The notes under the pieces were generated by a model. That model was not told the DNA's origin. It saw only the letters and a program-made list of their open reading frames with translations, and ran no database searches. The translations under genes and the position numbers were made by a program. Below are positions 26,305 through 33,939 of a DNA stretch of 64,000 nucleotides, piece after piece. Position 1 is the first letter of the stretch. Every line of letters starts with the position of its first letter. The stretch comes from CAVVAL01 sp963740215 (lineage in GTDB: Bacteria; Actinomycetota; Actinomycetes; Mycobacteriales; Cryptosporangiaceae), in assembly GCA_963740215.1 (NCBI GenBank), contig CAVUDJ010000011.1:372001-436000 (forward strand), written 5' to 3'.

Positions 26305-26724
26305 TCAGCCCTTCGTGATGGCGATTCGCTTGGATTCCTCCTTCTGTTCCTTCATGCCGACGCTAATGGACAGCACTCCGTTGTTGTAGGTGGCTTTGAC
26401 GTCATCGGTATCGGCATTCTTCGGCAGCCGCACCGTCCGGGTGAACATGCCGTAACGGAACTCCGAGCGGTGCTTATCCTTGGTCTCCTCGCGCCGCTCG
26501 GCGCGGAGGGTGAGCATGCCCTCCTCGACGGTCACCTCCACATCCTTGTCCGGGTCGATGCCGGGCAGCTCAGCCCGCATCACATACCGGCCCCCTTCCT
26601 CGAAGTCCTCCACCCGGATCGGCTGGACCTCGCCGAAAGGCCGGAACGTCGGGCGGGGGAAGTCCTCAAGCCAGTCGAACAGGTCCGGGAACATCGCCCG
26701 GCTGCGCTTCTCGATCTCAGCCAT
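26305..26724 (-). CDS. Small heat-shock protein, Hsp20/alpha-crystallin family
   Basis: A 139-residue protein whose alpha-crystallin domain runs from about residue 38 to the end. Recognisable parts are YVMRAELPGIDPDKDVEVTVE, LTLRAERRE, the FTRTVRLPKNAD strand and the GVLSISVGM beta-9/10 turn. It should form an ATP-independent holdase oligomer. HspX of M. tuberculosis is the classic DosR target. Here only degenerate box-like sequences (around 26797-26826) lie upstream, so regulation by DevR is uncertain. The start ATG has a GGAGGAGG-type site. Confidence 0.9.
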   Translation of the reverse strand: MAEIEKRSRAMFPDLFDWLEDFPRPTFRPFGEVQPIRVEDFEEGGRYVMRAELPGIDPDKDVEVTVEEGMLTLRAERREETKDKHRSEFRYGMFTRTVRLPKNADTDDVKATYNNGVLSISVGMKEQKEESKRIAITKG

Positions 26725-26989
26725 GTGCCCTCCTCCTCGTCTGCTCCTGTCACCTACTCCTCCAGCCCATCACTGCGGACGCCCCGCCGGAAGGGCCGGC
26801 TGTCAGCATTGGAAAGGACCTTCGTTACTGACCTGGAGCGAGCGAGGACGGTTACCTGGCTGCCCGACCAGGCTCGCCGGCTCCGGCAACCGATCCCGTG
26901 GGGGGACCGTGCACACGGGCGGGCAACTCGACCGGCTCACCGAGCGTCTGCGCCGCCAACTGATCGCCCGATGAGTCTCGGCAGGAGCG

Positions 26990-27490
26990 TGTCACCGGGC
27001 GTCTCGGCCGGTCCCCGGGCGGGCCCGCCGGGGTGGCGCCTCGGCCGGCACACTTCGTCGCCTGTCCAACATGACCGCGCGCTCGGCGATGCCCTGCTTG
27101 ATCGGCTGTCGGCTGCGGCCCGTGTGGGCGGGCAGCGCGGCCACCGGGCGGTTCTCGGCCGAGTAAGCAGACGCTCGAACTCGTGGATACCCCGGGCGAG
27201 GGCGGCCTCGGCCAGCAACTCGACGGGAATCGTCGCCAGCCCGACCGTCCGCCAACGCCGGATCGACCGTACGGCGATCTCCGCGACGCCCTCCGACAGC
27301 GGCTCGTAGCGGCCGACCGCGGACCCGCGGCCGGTCGCCGGGTCCCGCGCGACGAGCGGCGAACCGCCGCGCGTCGTTCCGAGTGTGGTCGGGTGCGCGA
27401 GTAGCGTGCAGGCGTCAACCGCGGCGGCCCACCAAGAAAGCGCCGGCGAAGCGTGTCCGGGGTGGGCCGCCCGGATCGCCGCACCCAACT
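26990..27490 (-). pseudogene. Degraded GNAT-family acetyltransferase
   Basis: On the minus strand, one frame reads VAEIAVRSIRRWRTVGLATIPVELLAEAALARGIHEFE. This matches the acetyl-CoA-binding core of GNAT enzymes (beta-4, R-x-x-G-x-A/G loop, helix 3), but the loop reads RRWRTVGLAT. After a frame change near 27180 it continues with SAENRPVAALPAHTG and AERAVMLDR, the usual C-terminal end. No frame encodes the whole domain and no clear start was found. A perfect DevR-like box remains about 370 bases upstream. It is best read as a decayed member of the regulon. Confidence 0.5.
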
Positions 27491-28052
27491 CCGCCGCAGG
27501 CGCCGGGGACGATCGGGCGGATCCGCGACGAGCACGCCCGGTCCGTGCAGCCGGAACCGGCGCTCGACACGTGCGGGTAGTGCGGCGGCACCTCAGCCGG
27601 GACAGCTCGGAGGGGTCGTCATGCGCTGATCGTCCAGGAAAGCGCCGGTAACGCGGGCGAGTCGCTCATGGCTGTGCCTGCACCGAACACGTCAAAGACC
27701 TACGAGGCGAGTTCCCTGCACCGGCATTACCCGGTCAGGTGATGGAGGTCGCCCGGCGGTCTTACGGCCGTCGGCCTCTCAGCTCGCAGGCTCTTCAGTC
27801 TGTGGGCTCCTCGCTCACCTCGTAGGCCGACTTGATACTCCCTCGTGCCAGCCGGCCGCACTAGGGCCGAAAGTCCCTGAACGGCCGGACTGCCTCACGT
27901 TTTGGTGGCATCGTCGAGTCAGACTGCACAATCCGACCACAGAACGCCCTGGGCGGACCGGCGACCACGCTGACGATCCGCGCAACCGCAGTGTCAGGAC
28001 CTTTGGTGCGTGGCGTGCCTTTCTCGGCCGGATTCTCGACTGACCGCTCGAC
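27491..28052. other. Stretch without an intact gene, carrying an isolated DevR-like box
   Basis: No open frame here shows coding character. Composition is less extreme than in neighbouring genes, and short complementary words occur (for example GCCGGCCG and CGGCCGGAC around 27851-27890). The box at 27864-27877 is the only feature I can defend. The rest may be decayed sequence upstream of the GNAT remnant. Confidence 0.5.
27864..27877. promoter_or_regulatory. DevR/DosR-like box, perfect half-sites, orphaned
   Basis: GGGCCGAAAGTCCC, with flanking A and T extending the symmetry to 16 bases. It is among the closest matches in the window to the mycobacterial DosR palindrome. It is not close to any intact gene; the nearest minus-strand gene relic is the GNAT remnant. 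Confidence 0.55.
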
Positions 28053-28554
28053 CTATCGCACAGGATAAACGGCGGCCGGGTGGCGTTGACGCCAGGTTAG
28101 TACGCCGCCCCCAGCACACAGGATGAGTCCGAGCGAACCCACGGCCAGGAATATTCCCGTTGGGAACCTGCTGACCTCCGCGACGGCGAACTGACCGGTC
28201 TCGCCAGGATCTCCGCAGATGACGGTGTAGGTCGTACCGGACGGTCGTTGCGAAGCTGTAGGTGGACTCCATGCCACCAGACTGCTGGTACCGTTCCGGG
28301 TTACCCAACAATACCACCGAGCCATCCTCGGCCGTTACGCGGCAATGAGGCGCGACGGCCTGGCCGGTCGATGTGAAGATCGTGGCCGTGCCGGTACGGG
28401 TAGCCGTAATCACTGACTGGTCCGCGAAAGGAACCGGAGTCAGATCCGGTACGTGATTCAACCAAAGAAATCCTACGACGGCGGAACTCAATACTATGAC
28501 CGCGCCTGCGACTATCAGTACTAACGTCCTCAGCGACGTCGTTGTGGGCGACAT
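28053..28554 (-). CDS. Small hypothetical membrane protein, +1 frameshift
   Basis: From ATG 28554 the protein has an N-terminal membrane helix (TLVLIVAGAVIVLSSAVVGFLWL) and an extracytoplasmic region (VITATRTGTATIFTSTG, HCRVTAEDGS). Near 28240 one extra base shifts the frame. The continuation, SGTTYTVICGDPGETGQFAVAEV, leads to a second helix (GIFLAVGSLGLILCAGGGVL) and a basic tail ending at 28053. The rejoined length is about 166 residues. The topology (two helices flanking an external beta-rich domain) is common in actinobacteria, with no known function. The leader region carries no regulatory motif I recognise. Confidence 0.6.
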
Positions 28555-28617
28555 GGTAGCCCCACCTCCTGCTAATTCCAGGATCACCCGGCCCGGGTTA
28601 CTCCGGTAGAGCAGAAG

Positions 28618-28635
28618 GTCCCGGCAACCGGGCCT
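28618..28635. terminator. Short GC hairpin after the glycosyltransferase operon
   Basis: GGTCCCGG-CAA-CCGGGCC forms a tight hairpin seven bases past the stop codon of the glycosyltransferase gene. Its placement fits a terminator for the minus-strand operon. It also resembles a spaced GGTCC/GGGCC half-site pair, but the spacing is wrong for the DevR-like box. Confidence 0.4.
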
Positions 28636-28641
28636 CCGCTG

Positions 28642-30072
28642 TCAGGACGGCACGGCCGGCCTCAGCTCCGGTAGCCAGCGGCCAGGGTTCTCCAGGAACC
28701 TGGTACGGCACGTCAGGGAGCAGAACTGGAAGCGCCGGCCGGCGACGTCGGCCGCTGGTTCGTCCGGCCGCTGGCCGACGACGGAGCCACAGACCGGATC
28801 GTGGCCCGGAAGTTCGGCCACGTGCGCGGCTCGCCCGTCCCCGAGGACCTGCCGCAGCAGCGACACCTCGTTGAGGAGAAGCCGCGGCAGCAGGAAGTTC
28901 GACCGCACCCGCTCGTGTCCACTGTCGGCGAGCGACGCGGCCAGCTCCGGGTCTTCGAGGAGGCGCCGTACGGCGTCCGCACAGCCTGGCACATCGTCCA
29001 CAAGGAACCCGCCGACGCCGTCAGCCATCTGCAGCGGGATGCCGCCGGTGCGCCCGGCGACAACTGGGGTGCGCTTCCACAACGCCTCGGACACCACCAG
29101 GCCGAAGCCTTCCCGCACCGACTTCTGCACGACCACGTCCGACAACATCTGCAGCGCGTTGACCTCGATGTTGCCGACGCCAGTGAGGTTGGTGAAGACG
29201 TGGATGAGCGGGTCGGATTCGCTCTCGGCCCGGATTCGCTCGTAGACCTGCCAGCCCTCGGGATCGTCCAGCGCCATCGAGCCGGCGAGCGCGAGCTGGA
29301 GGTGCGGCACGTGCTCACGCGCCATCCGGTACGCCTCGATCACGCCGAGCGGGTCCTTCCACGGGTCGAAGCGGGAGACCTGGGTGATGAGCGGCACGTC
29401 GAGGCGGATGCCGATCCAGTCGAGCACCTGCCTGGCGGTGCCGGGGGCGAGCGACAGGTTCTTCGGGCTCAGCGGGTCGATCGCGGGCGGGATCGTCACG
29501 ACGGTTTCGATGGGGAGATCAGGGGGCGCGAACTCCGGCATCGTGAACACCGCCGCGTCATAGCCGGCGAGGAACGGCCGGAGGAAGTCCCACACGTCCG
29601 GGTCGGGCTGGGCGGTGTCGATGTGGCAGCGCCAGATCCACCGCGTCGACCCGTGGCCGTGCGCGGCGAGGATGCCCGCAGGCTGCGGGTCGTGCGCGAT
29701 GACGACGTCGTACTCCTCGCTCAGCAGCTTCGCGTTCCGGCGTGAGGTGGCTTCGTACGCGGCTTGCTCTTCGGCGGTGAGGTTGGCGCGCGCGCCCTGC
29801 AGTCCGTTGTGGATCTTCTTGGTGACGGTGAAGAAGCGCTGGTCTCCGCTCATGACCTTCCAGTCGACGACCAGACCAAGGTCGTTGAGCAGGGGTACTG
29901 CGGAACGGAGTAGCTCGGACACGCCGCCGCCGTACGGGGTGGCGTTCAGGTGAAGCACGCGCAGGCCCCGCAACGACTGTGCGGCGTTTGCGAGCTGGTC
30001 CAGCGTCTCGTCAGGAGCGACGCCCCGGTACGACCCGATCCGGCGCTCGCCCACGTCCACGGACTGCAGCAT
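28642..30072 (-). CDS. TreT-like glycosyltransferase with a C-terminal YHS-type domain
   Basis: A 476-residue GT4-family enzyme resembling trehalose synthase TreT, which makes trehalose from NDP-glucose and glucose. Landmarks are LHLNATPYGGGVSELLRSAVPL, DWKVMSGDQRFFTVTKKIHNGLQG, the donor-site region QVSRFDPWKDPLGV, and VQKSVREGFGLVVSEA. The last 60 residues (about 420-476) hold HDPVCGSVV and FQFCSLTCRTRFLENPGRW, a YHS-like metal-binding module not normally attached to TreT. ATG 30072 has a GGGGAG site. It is the last gene of a run from 33884 containing DUF1876, DUF1918 and an ABC exporter. Trehalose production would fit a stress role. Confidence 0.82.
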   Translation of the reverse strand: MLQSVDVGERRIGSYRGVAPDETLDQLANAAQSLRGLRVLHLNATPYGGGVSELLRSAVPLLNDLGLVVDWKVMSGDQRFFTVTKKIHNGLQGARANLTAEEQAAYEATSRRNAKLLSEEYDVVIAHDPQPAGILAAHGHGSTRWIWRCHIDTAQPDPDVWDFLRPFLAGYDAAVFTMPEFAPPDLPIETVVTIPPAIDPLSPKNLSLAPGTARQVLDWIGIRLDVPLITQVSRFDPWKDPLGVIEAYRMAREHVPHLQLALAGSMALDDPEGWQVYERIRAESESDPLIHVFTNLTGVGNIEVNALQMLSDVVVQKSVREGFGLVVSEALWKRTPVVAGRTGGIPLQMADGVGGFLVDDVPGCADAVRRLLEDPELAASLADSGHERVRSNFLLPRLLLNEVSLLRQVLGDGRAAHVAELPGHDPVCGSVVGQRPDEPAADVAGRRFQFCSLTCRTRFLENPGRWLPELRPAVPS

Positions 30073-30083
30073 GGCATCTCCCC

Positions 30084-31244
30084 TCAGCGAGTGATCACGC
30101 GGCGGAACTGCCACGCGGCAAGAGCCAGCAGCGCCGCCGCGGCGCTGGCGAGAACGGCGAGCGGGCCGGCGATGCCGGTGAGGCCGCTGCCATGCCGAAC
30201 GAGTTCGATGAAGCCGTCGGCGGCCCACGCATGGGGCGTGAAGTGCGCGACAGTTCGCATGGTCGGGGAGAAGAATTCGAGCGGCATCATGGCGCCGCCG
30301 AGCGCCGCCAGGCCAAGGCCGGCGAGCATGCCGATCGCCGTCGACTGCTGGACAGTGCGGGCCATGGTCCCCACCAGTAGCCCGGCGGCGCTGGCCACCA
30401 GCGCGAATGTCCCGGTCAAGACTGCGGCCCCCAGGGGGTCTCCCCAGGAGACCCCGAAGATCGCGGCGGTGCCGACCATGATGAACACCGCTTGCACTGC
30501 CGCGATGAGGAACCGGCCGAGTCCTTCCCCGGACACGATCTGCCAAGTTGGCGTCGGGGTGGACAGCATGCGGCGGGAGATGCCGAGCCGTCGCGTTTCG
30601 ATCAGGGCTGCTGAGCTGGTGAGCGCGGTGAGGAACAGGAAGAGCACCAGTTGCGAGCTGGCGCCCTGGTCGAAGCGGCCCGCTGGCTTGGCAGACTCGC
30701 TCTCGCCCGCCGTGGAGGCCGAGACGGTGACGAGGGCGACATGCTCGGCGGCCGCGGTGGCCCGGTCGCGTCCCTCGTCGAAGGTGACGCCCGCCTCCTG
30801 CTCGGCGAACCTCGCGGCGCGCAGCAGTCCGGCTTCCTCGCCGACAACTGCCGAGACGATCGAGCCCACTTGCTGCCCCTGCTGGCCTGGACGGACCACA
30901 AAGGACACTTTCGTGCCGTCGGTGGCGCGCACAGCGTGGTCGTAACCCGCCGGAACGACGAGGCCCGCCTCCAACTCGCCCCGCTCGACAGCGGAGACGA
31001 GGTCGGCCTGGCTCGGCACTGTGCGGACGTCGATCCCCTCGGCGTCGCGGAGCCGATCGGCCAGTTGGTGCGCGAGCGGCCCGGTGTCGGCGACAACTAC
31101 ACCCACCCGCGGTGTGAACTCGCCGCCGAAGGCCACGCCGAGCACCAGGATGAGGAGCATCGGGAAGACGAAGACGAAGAACAGGTTGGTCCGCTCGCGC
31201 AGTGTCCGCCGCAGGTTCGTCGTAGCGATCAGCAGGATCTTCAC
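30084..31244 (-). CDS. ABC-2 type exporter permease
   Basis: A 386-residue membrane protein. Helix 1 (NLFFVFVFPMLLILVLGVAF) is followed by a large external domain of about 150 residues (PRVGVVVADTGPLA, LEAGLVVPAGYD). A C-terminal bundle of five helices contains LSTPTPTWQIVSGEGLGRF and MMPLEFFSPTMRTVAHFTPHAWA, the ABC-2 signature. It overlaps the paralogous upstream permease by four bases, so the two probably form a heterodimer with the ATPase at 32413. The substrate is unknown. Confidence 0.87.
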   Translation of the reverse strand: MKILLIATTNLRRTLRERTNLFFVFVFPMLLILVLGVAFGGEFTPRVGVVVADTGPLAHQLADRLRDAEGIDVRTVPSQADLVSAVERGELEAGLVVPAGYDHAVRATDGTKVSFVVRPGQQGQQVGSIVSAVVGEEAGLLRAARFAEQEAGVTFDEGRDRATAAAEHVALVTVSASTAGESESAKPAGRFDQGASSQLVLFLFLTALTSSAALIETRRLGISRRMLSTPTPTWQIVSGEGLGRFLIAAVQAVFIMVGTAAIFGVSWGDPLGAAVLTGTFALVASAAGLLVGTMARTVQQSTAIGMLAGLGLAALGGAMMPLEFFSPTMRTVAHFTPHAWAADGFIELVRHGSGLTGIAGPLAVLASAAAALLALAAWQFRRVITR

Positions 31245-32407
31245 GGCCGCACCGCCTTCCCCACGCGGAGTGCGGCGACCGTTCCCGCGACGATCGCGAA
31301 TGCGAGCAGAGCGGCTGCTGCGGGCAGGGCCGACGGCACGCCGCCGCCACCGGCCAGGTCCGCGAGCCCGCGGAGGAACCAGGCGTGCGGCGTGAGCAGG
31401 CTCAGCGTCGCGGCGACCCCGCCGACCTGCGAAATAGGGAAGAACGCCCCTCCCAGCAGGCCGAGCGTCACGGCGATCACCGCTTGCCAGGAGCCGGCCT
31501 GCTCCACGGTCTTCGCGAGCGAGGCGACCACGGCGGTGACGCCCGTGGCGGCCAGCACCCCGGTGACCACGAGCAGCGCCACGCCGAGCGGATCACCCCA
31601 GGCCGCGCCCATGAGCACGGAGGTCGCGACGACGAGCACCGCCATGCTGACCAGCCCGAGGACGAGGCTCGTCAGGAGCTTCCCGCCAAGAATCGCGGCG
31701 CGCGGGATCGGAGCGGCGAGCAGCCGGCGCAGCGTGCCGGCGTCCCGTTCGTCGAGCAGAGAGGCCACCCCGAACTGCACGGTGAAGAACAGGAAGAAGA
31801 CCGCCATCGAGGCAGCGAAGTAGGTCTTCGCGTCGAGGATCTTCTCCATGGCGGAGACGTCGACCAGTTCCAGCGGGCGGGTGGCGGCCACGGCGCGCTG
31901 CACCACGCCGGCCAGTTCATCCGGAGGAACGGGTCCTACGGCTGCGACGGCGATCGCGATGCTGTTCAGCTCGGTGACGTAGGAGCCCGCGATGGAGCGC
32001 GCGACCTGGGTGCCGGTGGGCGAGTCGGCGTTGCCGATCACTTCGATGCGCGTGGACGCCTGCCGCTGGACCGCGTCGCTGAAGCCGGCCGGTACCACCA
32101 GTGCGGCGTCAACCGTGCCGTCGCTGGCGAGTGAGCGGGCCTCTGCGGCGGTGGCGACCCGGCGGAGCTTCACGAACCCGTCCCGCTCGATCTGCGGCAG
32201 CAGTTCATCGACGAAGCCGGCGGCGACGGGCCCGCGATCGAGGTTGACCACGGCGTACTCGAACGGCCGGGGTGTGCTGGCCGAGCCGAAGACGAGGTTG
32301 AAGATGAACGCCAGCGCGAGCGGGAGGACCACGGCGATCATCAGCGCGGAACGGTCCCGCAGGCGCTGGCGGAGATCCTTGGCGGCGATACGCAACGCTG
32401 CTCTCAT
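31241..32407 (-). CDS. ABC-2 type exporter permease
   Basis: A 388-residue paralogue of the downstream permease with the same layout: DLRQRLRDRSALMIAVVLPLALAFIFNLVF, an external domain (YAVVNLDRGPVAAGFVD), and a C-terminal bundle with LLAAPIPRAAILGGKLL and LTPHAWFLRGLADL. I chose ATG 32407, five bases after the ATPase stop codon, since longer versions overlap that gene. Its stop overlaps the next start (ATGA). Confidence 0.87.
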   Translation of the reverse strand: MRAALRIAAKDLRQRLRDRSALMIAVVLPLALAFIFNLVFGSASTPRPFEYAVVNLDRGPVAAGFVDELLPQIERDGFVKLRRVATAAEARSLASDGTVDAALVVPAGFSDAVQRQASTRIEVIGNADSPTGTQVARSIAGSYVTELNSIAIAVAAVGPVPPDELAGVVQRAVAATRPLELVDVSAMEKILDAKTYFAASMAVFFLFFTVQFGVASLLDERDAGTLRRLLAAPIPRAAILGGKLLTSLVLGLVSMAVLVVATSVLMGAAWGDPLGVALLVVTGVLAATGVTAVVASLAKTVEQAGSWQAVIAVTLGLLGGAFFPISQVGGVAATLSLLTPHAWFLRGLADLAGGGGVPSALPAAAALLAFAIVAGTVAALRVGKAVRP

Positions 32408-32412
32408 GGCGC

Positions 32413-33393
32413 TCAGTCCCGCAGGGTCTTGCCGGTCAGGTGCAGGAAGACCGCTTCGAGGTCCGGTTCGTCCACGGTAACCGCACGGACGGTCGCGCCC
32501 GCAGTGGCGGCGGTCGCCAGGACCTCTGGCAGCGCCGTGTGGGCGTCTTCGCACAGGACGTCGATTCCGTCCGGCCCGGGTGTGGCTGCCCGGACGAGCG
32601 GACGCAGCGCCGTCGCTGCTCCCGTCAGGTTGCCCCCGGCGGACAGCCGGATCCGGTCGTACTCGCCCACCATCGAGGTCAGCTGCCGCGGCGTGCCCTC
32701 GGCGATGAGCCGGCCCAGGTCGACGATGCCGACCCGGTCGCAGAGCCGCTCCGCCTCCTCCATGTAGTGCGTCGTGTAGAGCACCGCCAGGCCTTGCGCG
32801 CTCAGCTTCTCGACGCTGGCCAGGATCGCGTTGCGGCTCTGCGGATCGACGCCGACGGTCGGCTCGTCGAGGATCAGCAGCCGCGGCTCGTGCAGGAGGC
32901 CAATCCCGATGTTGAGCCGCCGCTGCATACCGCCCGAGTAGGTGCGAACGAGCCCGCCGGCTCGGTCGCTGAGGCCCACGGCGTCGAGCACCGCCTCGAT
33001 GCGCTTCGCCGCCGCGCGGCCGCGCAGGCCGTAGAGGCCGGCGAAGAACCGCAGGTTCTCGCGACCGGACAGATCCGGGTAGATCGCGATCTCCTGCGGC
33101 ACGTAGCCGACGTCGGCCTTCACCGCGACAGAGCGGGTGGTCATCGGCGTGCCGTTGATGACCACCTCACCGGCGTCGGAGACCAAGATCCCCGCGACGA
33201 TCGAGATCGCCGTGGTCTTTCCGGCGCCGTTCGGGCCGAGCAGGCCGTACGTCTCCCCCGGCGCGATCTCGAACGAGAGCCCGTCGACCGCGACCAGATC
33301 GCCGTAGGTCTTGCGCAGGTCTTCACAGCGGAGCACCGGCGCAGGCGCCGCTCCGGTGTGGACGGCCTGCGAGGCCGCCGTCGGGGCCGTCAT
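32413..33393 (-). CDS. ABC-2 exporter ATP-binding protein
   Basis: A 326-residue ATPase of the drug/antibiotic-exporter class: GLLGPNGAGKTTAISIVAG (Walker A), YVPQEIAIYPDLSG (Q-loop), YSGGMQRRLNIGIGLLHEP (signature), LLILDEPTVGVDPQ (Walker B) and YTTHYMEEAERLCDR (switch). A C-terminal regulatory extension follows (VDEPDLEAVFLHLTGKTLRD). It starts two bases after the DUF1918 gene stop, showing that the small stress genes and the exporter are one operon. Confidence 0.9.
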   Translation of the reverse strand: MTAPTAASQAVHTGAAPAPVLRCEDLRKTYGDLVAVDGLSFEIAPGETYGLLGPNGAGKTTAISIVAGILVSDAGEVVINGTPMTTRSVAVKADVGYVPQEIAIYPDLSGRENLRFFAGLYGLRGRAAAKRIEAVLDAVGLSDRAGGLVRTYSGGMQRRLNIGIGLLHEPRLLILDEPTVGVDPQSRNAILASVEKLSAQGLAVLYTTHYMEEAERLCDRVGIVDLGRLIAEGTPRQLTSMVGEYDRIRLSAGGNLTGAATALRPLVRAATPGPDGIDVLCEDAHTALPEVLATAATAGATVRAVTVDEPDLEAVFLHLTGKTLRD

Positions 33394-33395
33394 CG

Positions 33396-33602
33396 CTACG
33401 GGTGCGCGTGGGCGGTGGTGGGCGGCTCGATCCGAGACTCGGGCCCAGGGAAGACCAGCGCCTCGTGCCCGTTGTCCAACCAGCGCACCAAGTAGGGCGG
33501 TGTGCCGTCGGGATGGCGCAACTCCAGCACTACGCCGATCCGGCGCGGCTCCCCGACGTGGACGCTCTCCATGATCAGCCGGTCGCCGACCTCTGCCTTC
33601 AT
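33396..33602 (-). CDS. DUF1918 small protein
   Basis: A 68-residue protein, KAEVGDRLIMESVHVGEPRR, with the DUF1918 core DGTPPYLVRWLDNGHEALVFPGPES. This SH3-like barrel family is confined to actinobacteria; members such as Rv0569 are induced through DosR in M. tuberculosis. Biochemical function is unknown, and nucleic-acid binding has been proposed from the fold. The gene lies 12 bases after the DUF1876 gene and two bases before the ABC ATPase. Confidence 0.85.
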   Translation of the reverse strand: MKAEVGDRLIMESVHVGEPRRIGVVLELRHPDGTPPYLVRWLDNGHEALVFPGPESRIEPPTTAHAHP

Positions 33603-33614
33603 CAGAACCCCTCC

Positions 33615-33884
33615 TCAGGGATGCACGCGCGCGTGCTCGTGGGTGATCGCCTCGACGTCGTCGGCCGCGGCGCGCAGCAGGTTGTGGGCCAGCTCGGACA
33701 GGGCCCGTGCCGCTGCCAGCTCATCGCCGATCTCGGGAACGTTGCGGTCGGCCGGGTTCTTGCGGGCCTTGCCGCGCCCGCGCAGGTGAGTTACGTCGCC
33801 GGTGTGGAGCCGCGCTTCGGCGTGTGTCTCGTCGTCGTGCTCGTCGATGAAAACCTCAACGGTCCACCGCTTCGCCTGTGCCAT
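33615..33884 (-). CDS. DUF1876 small protein (Rv1738-like)
   Basis: An 89-residue protein matching the Rv1738/Rv2632c family: RWTVEVFIDEHDDETHAEARL, then KNPADRNVPEIGDELAAARALSELAHNLL, and VEAITHEHARV. Rv1738 is among the most strongly DosR-induced genes and resembles ribosome hibernation factors in fold, so a role in translational shut-down is plausible but inferred. It appears to be the first gene of the run ending in the glycosyltransferase. I see no DevR-like box in the 55 bases before it and the convergent-side gene, which is unexpected for this family. Confidence 0.88.
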   Translation of the reverse strand: MAQAKRWTVEVFIDEHDDETHAEARLHTGDVTHLRGRGKARKNPADRNVPEIGDELAAARALSELAHNLLRAAADDVEAITHEHARVHP

Positions 33885-33939
33885 GGTGTCCTCCCTGATG
33901 TCGGCGGAGACGCGCTCGTCGCACCCCCAGATCCTCTAG

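Noticed and set aside
26797..26826. DevR-like box upstream of hsp20
   Set aside because: The best candidates (GGGCCGGCTGTCAG, AGGACCTTCGTTAC) have two or more mismatches; expected on biology but not supported by the bases.
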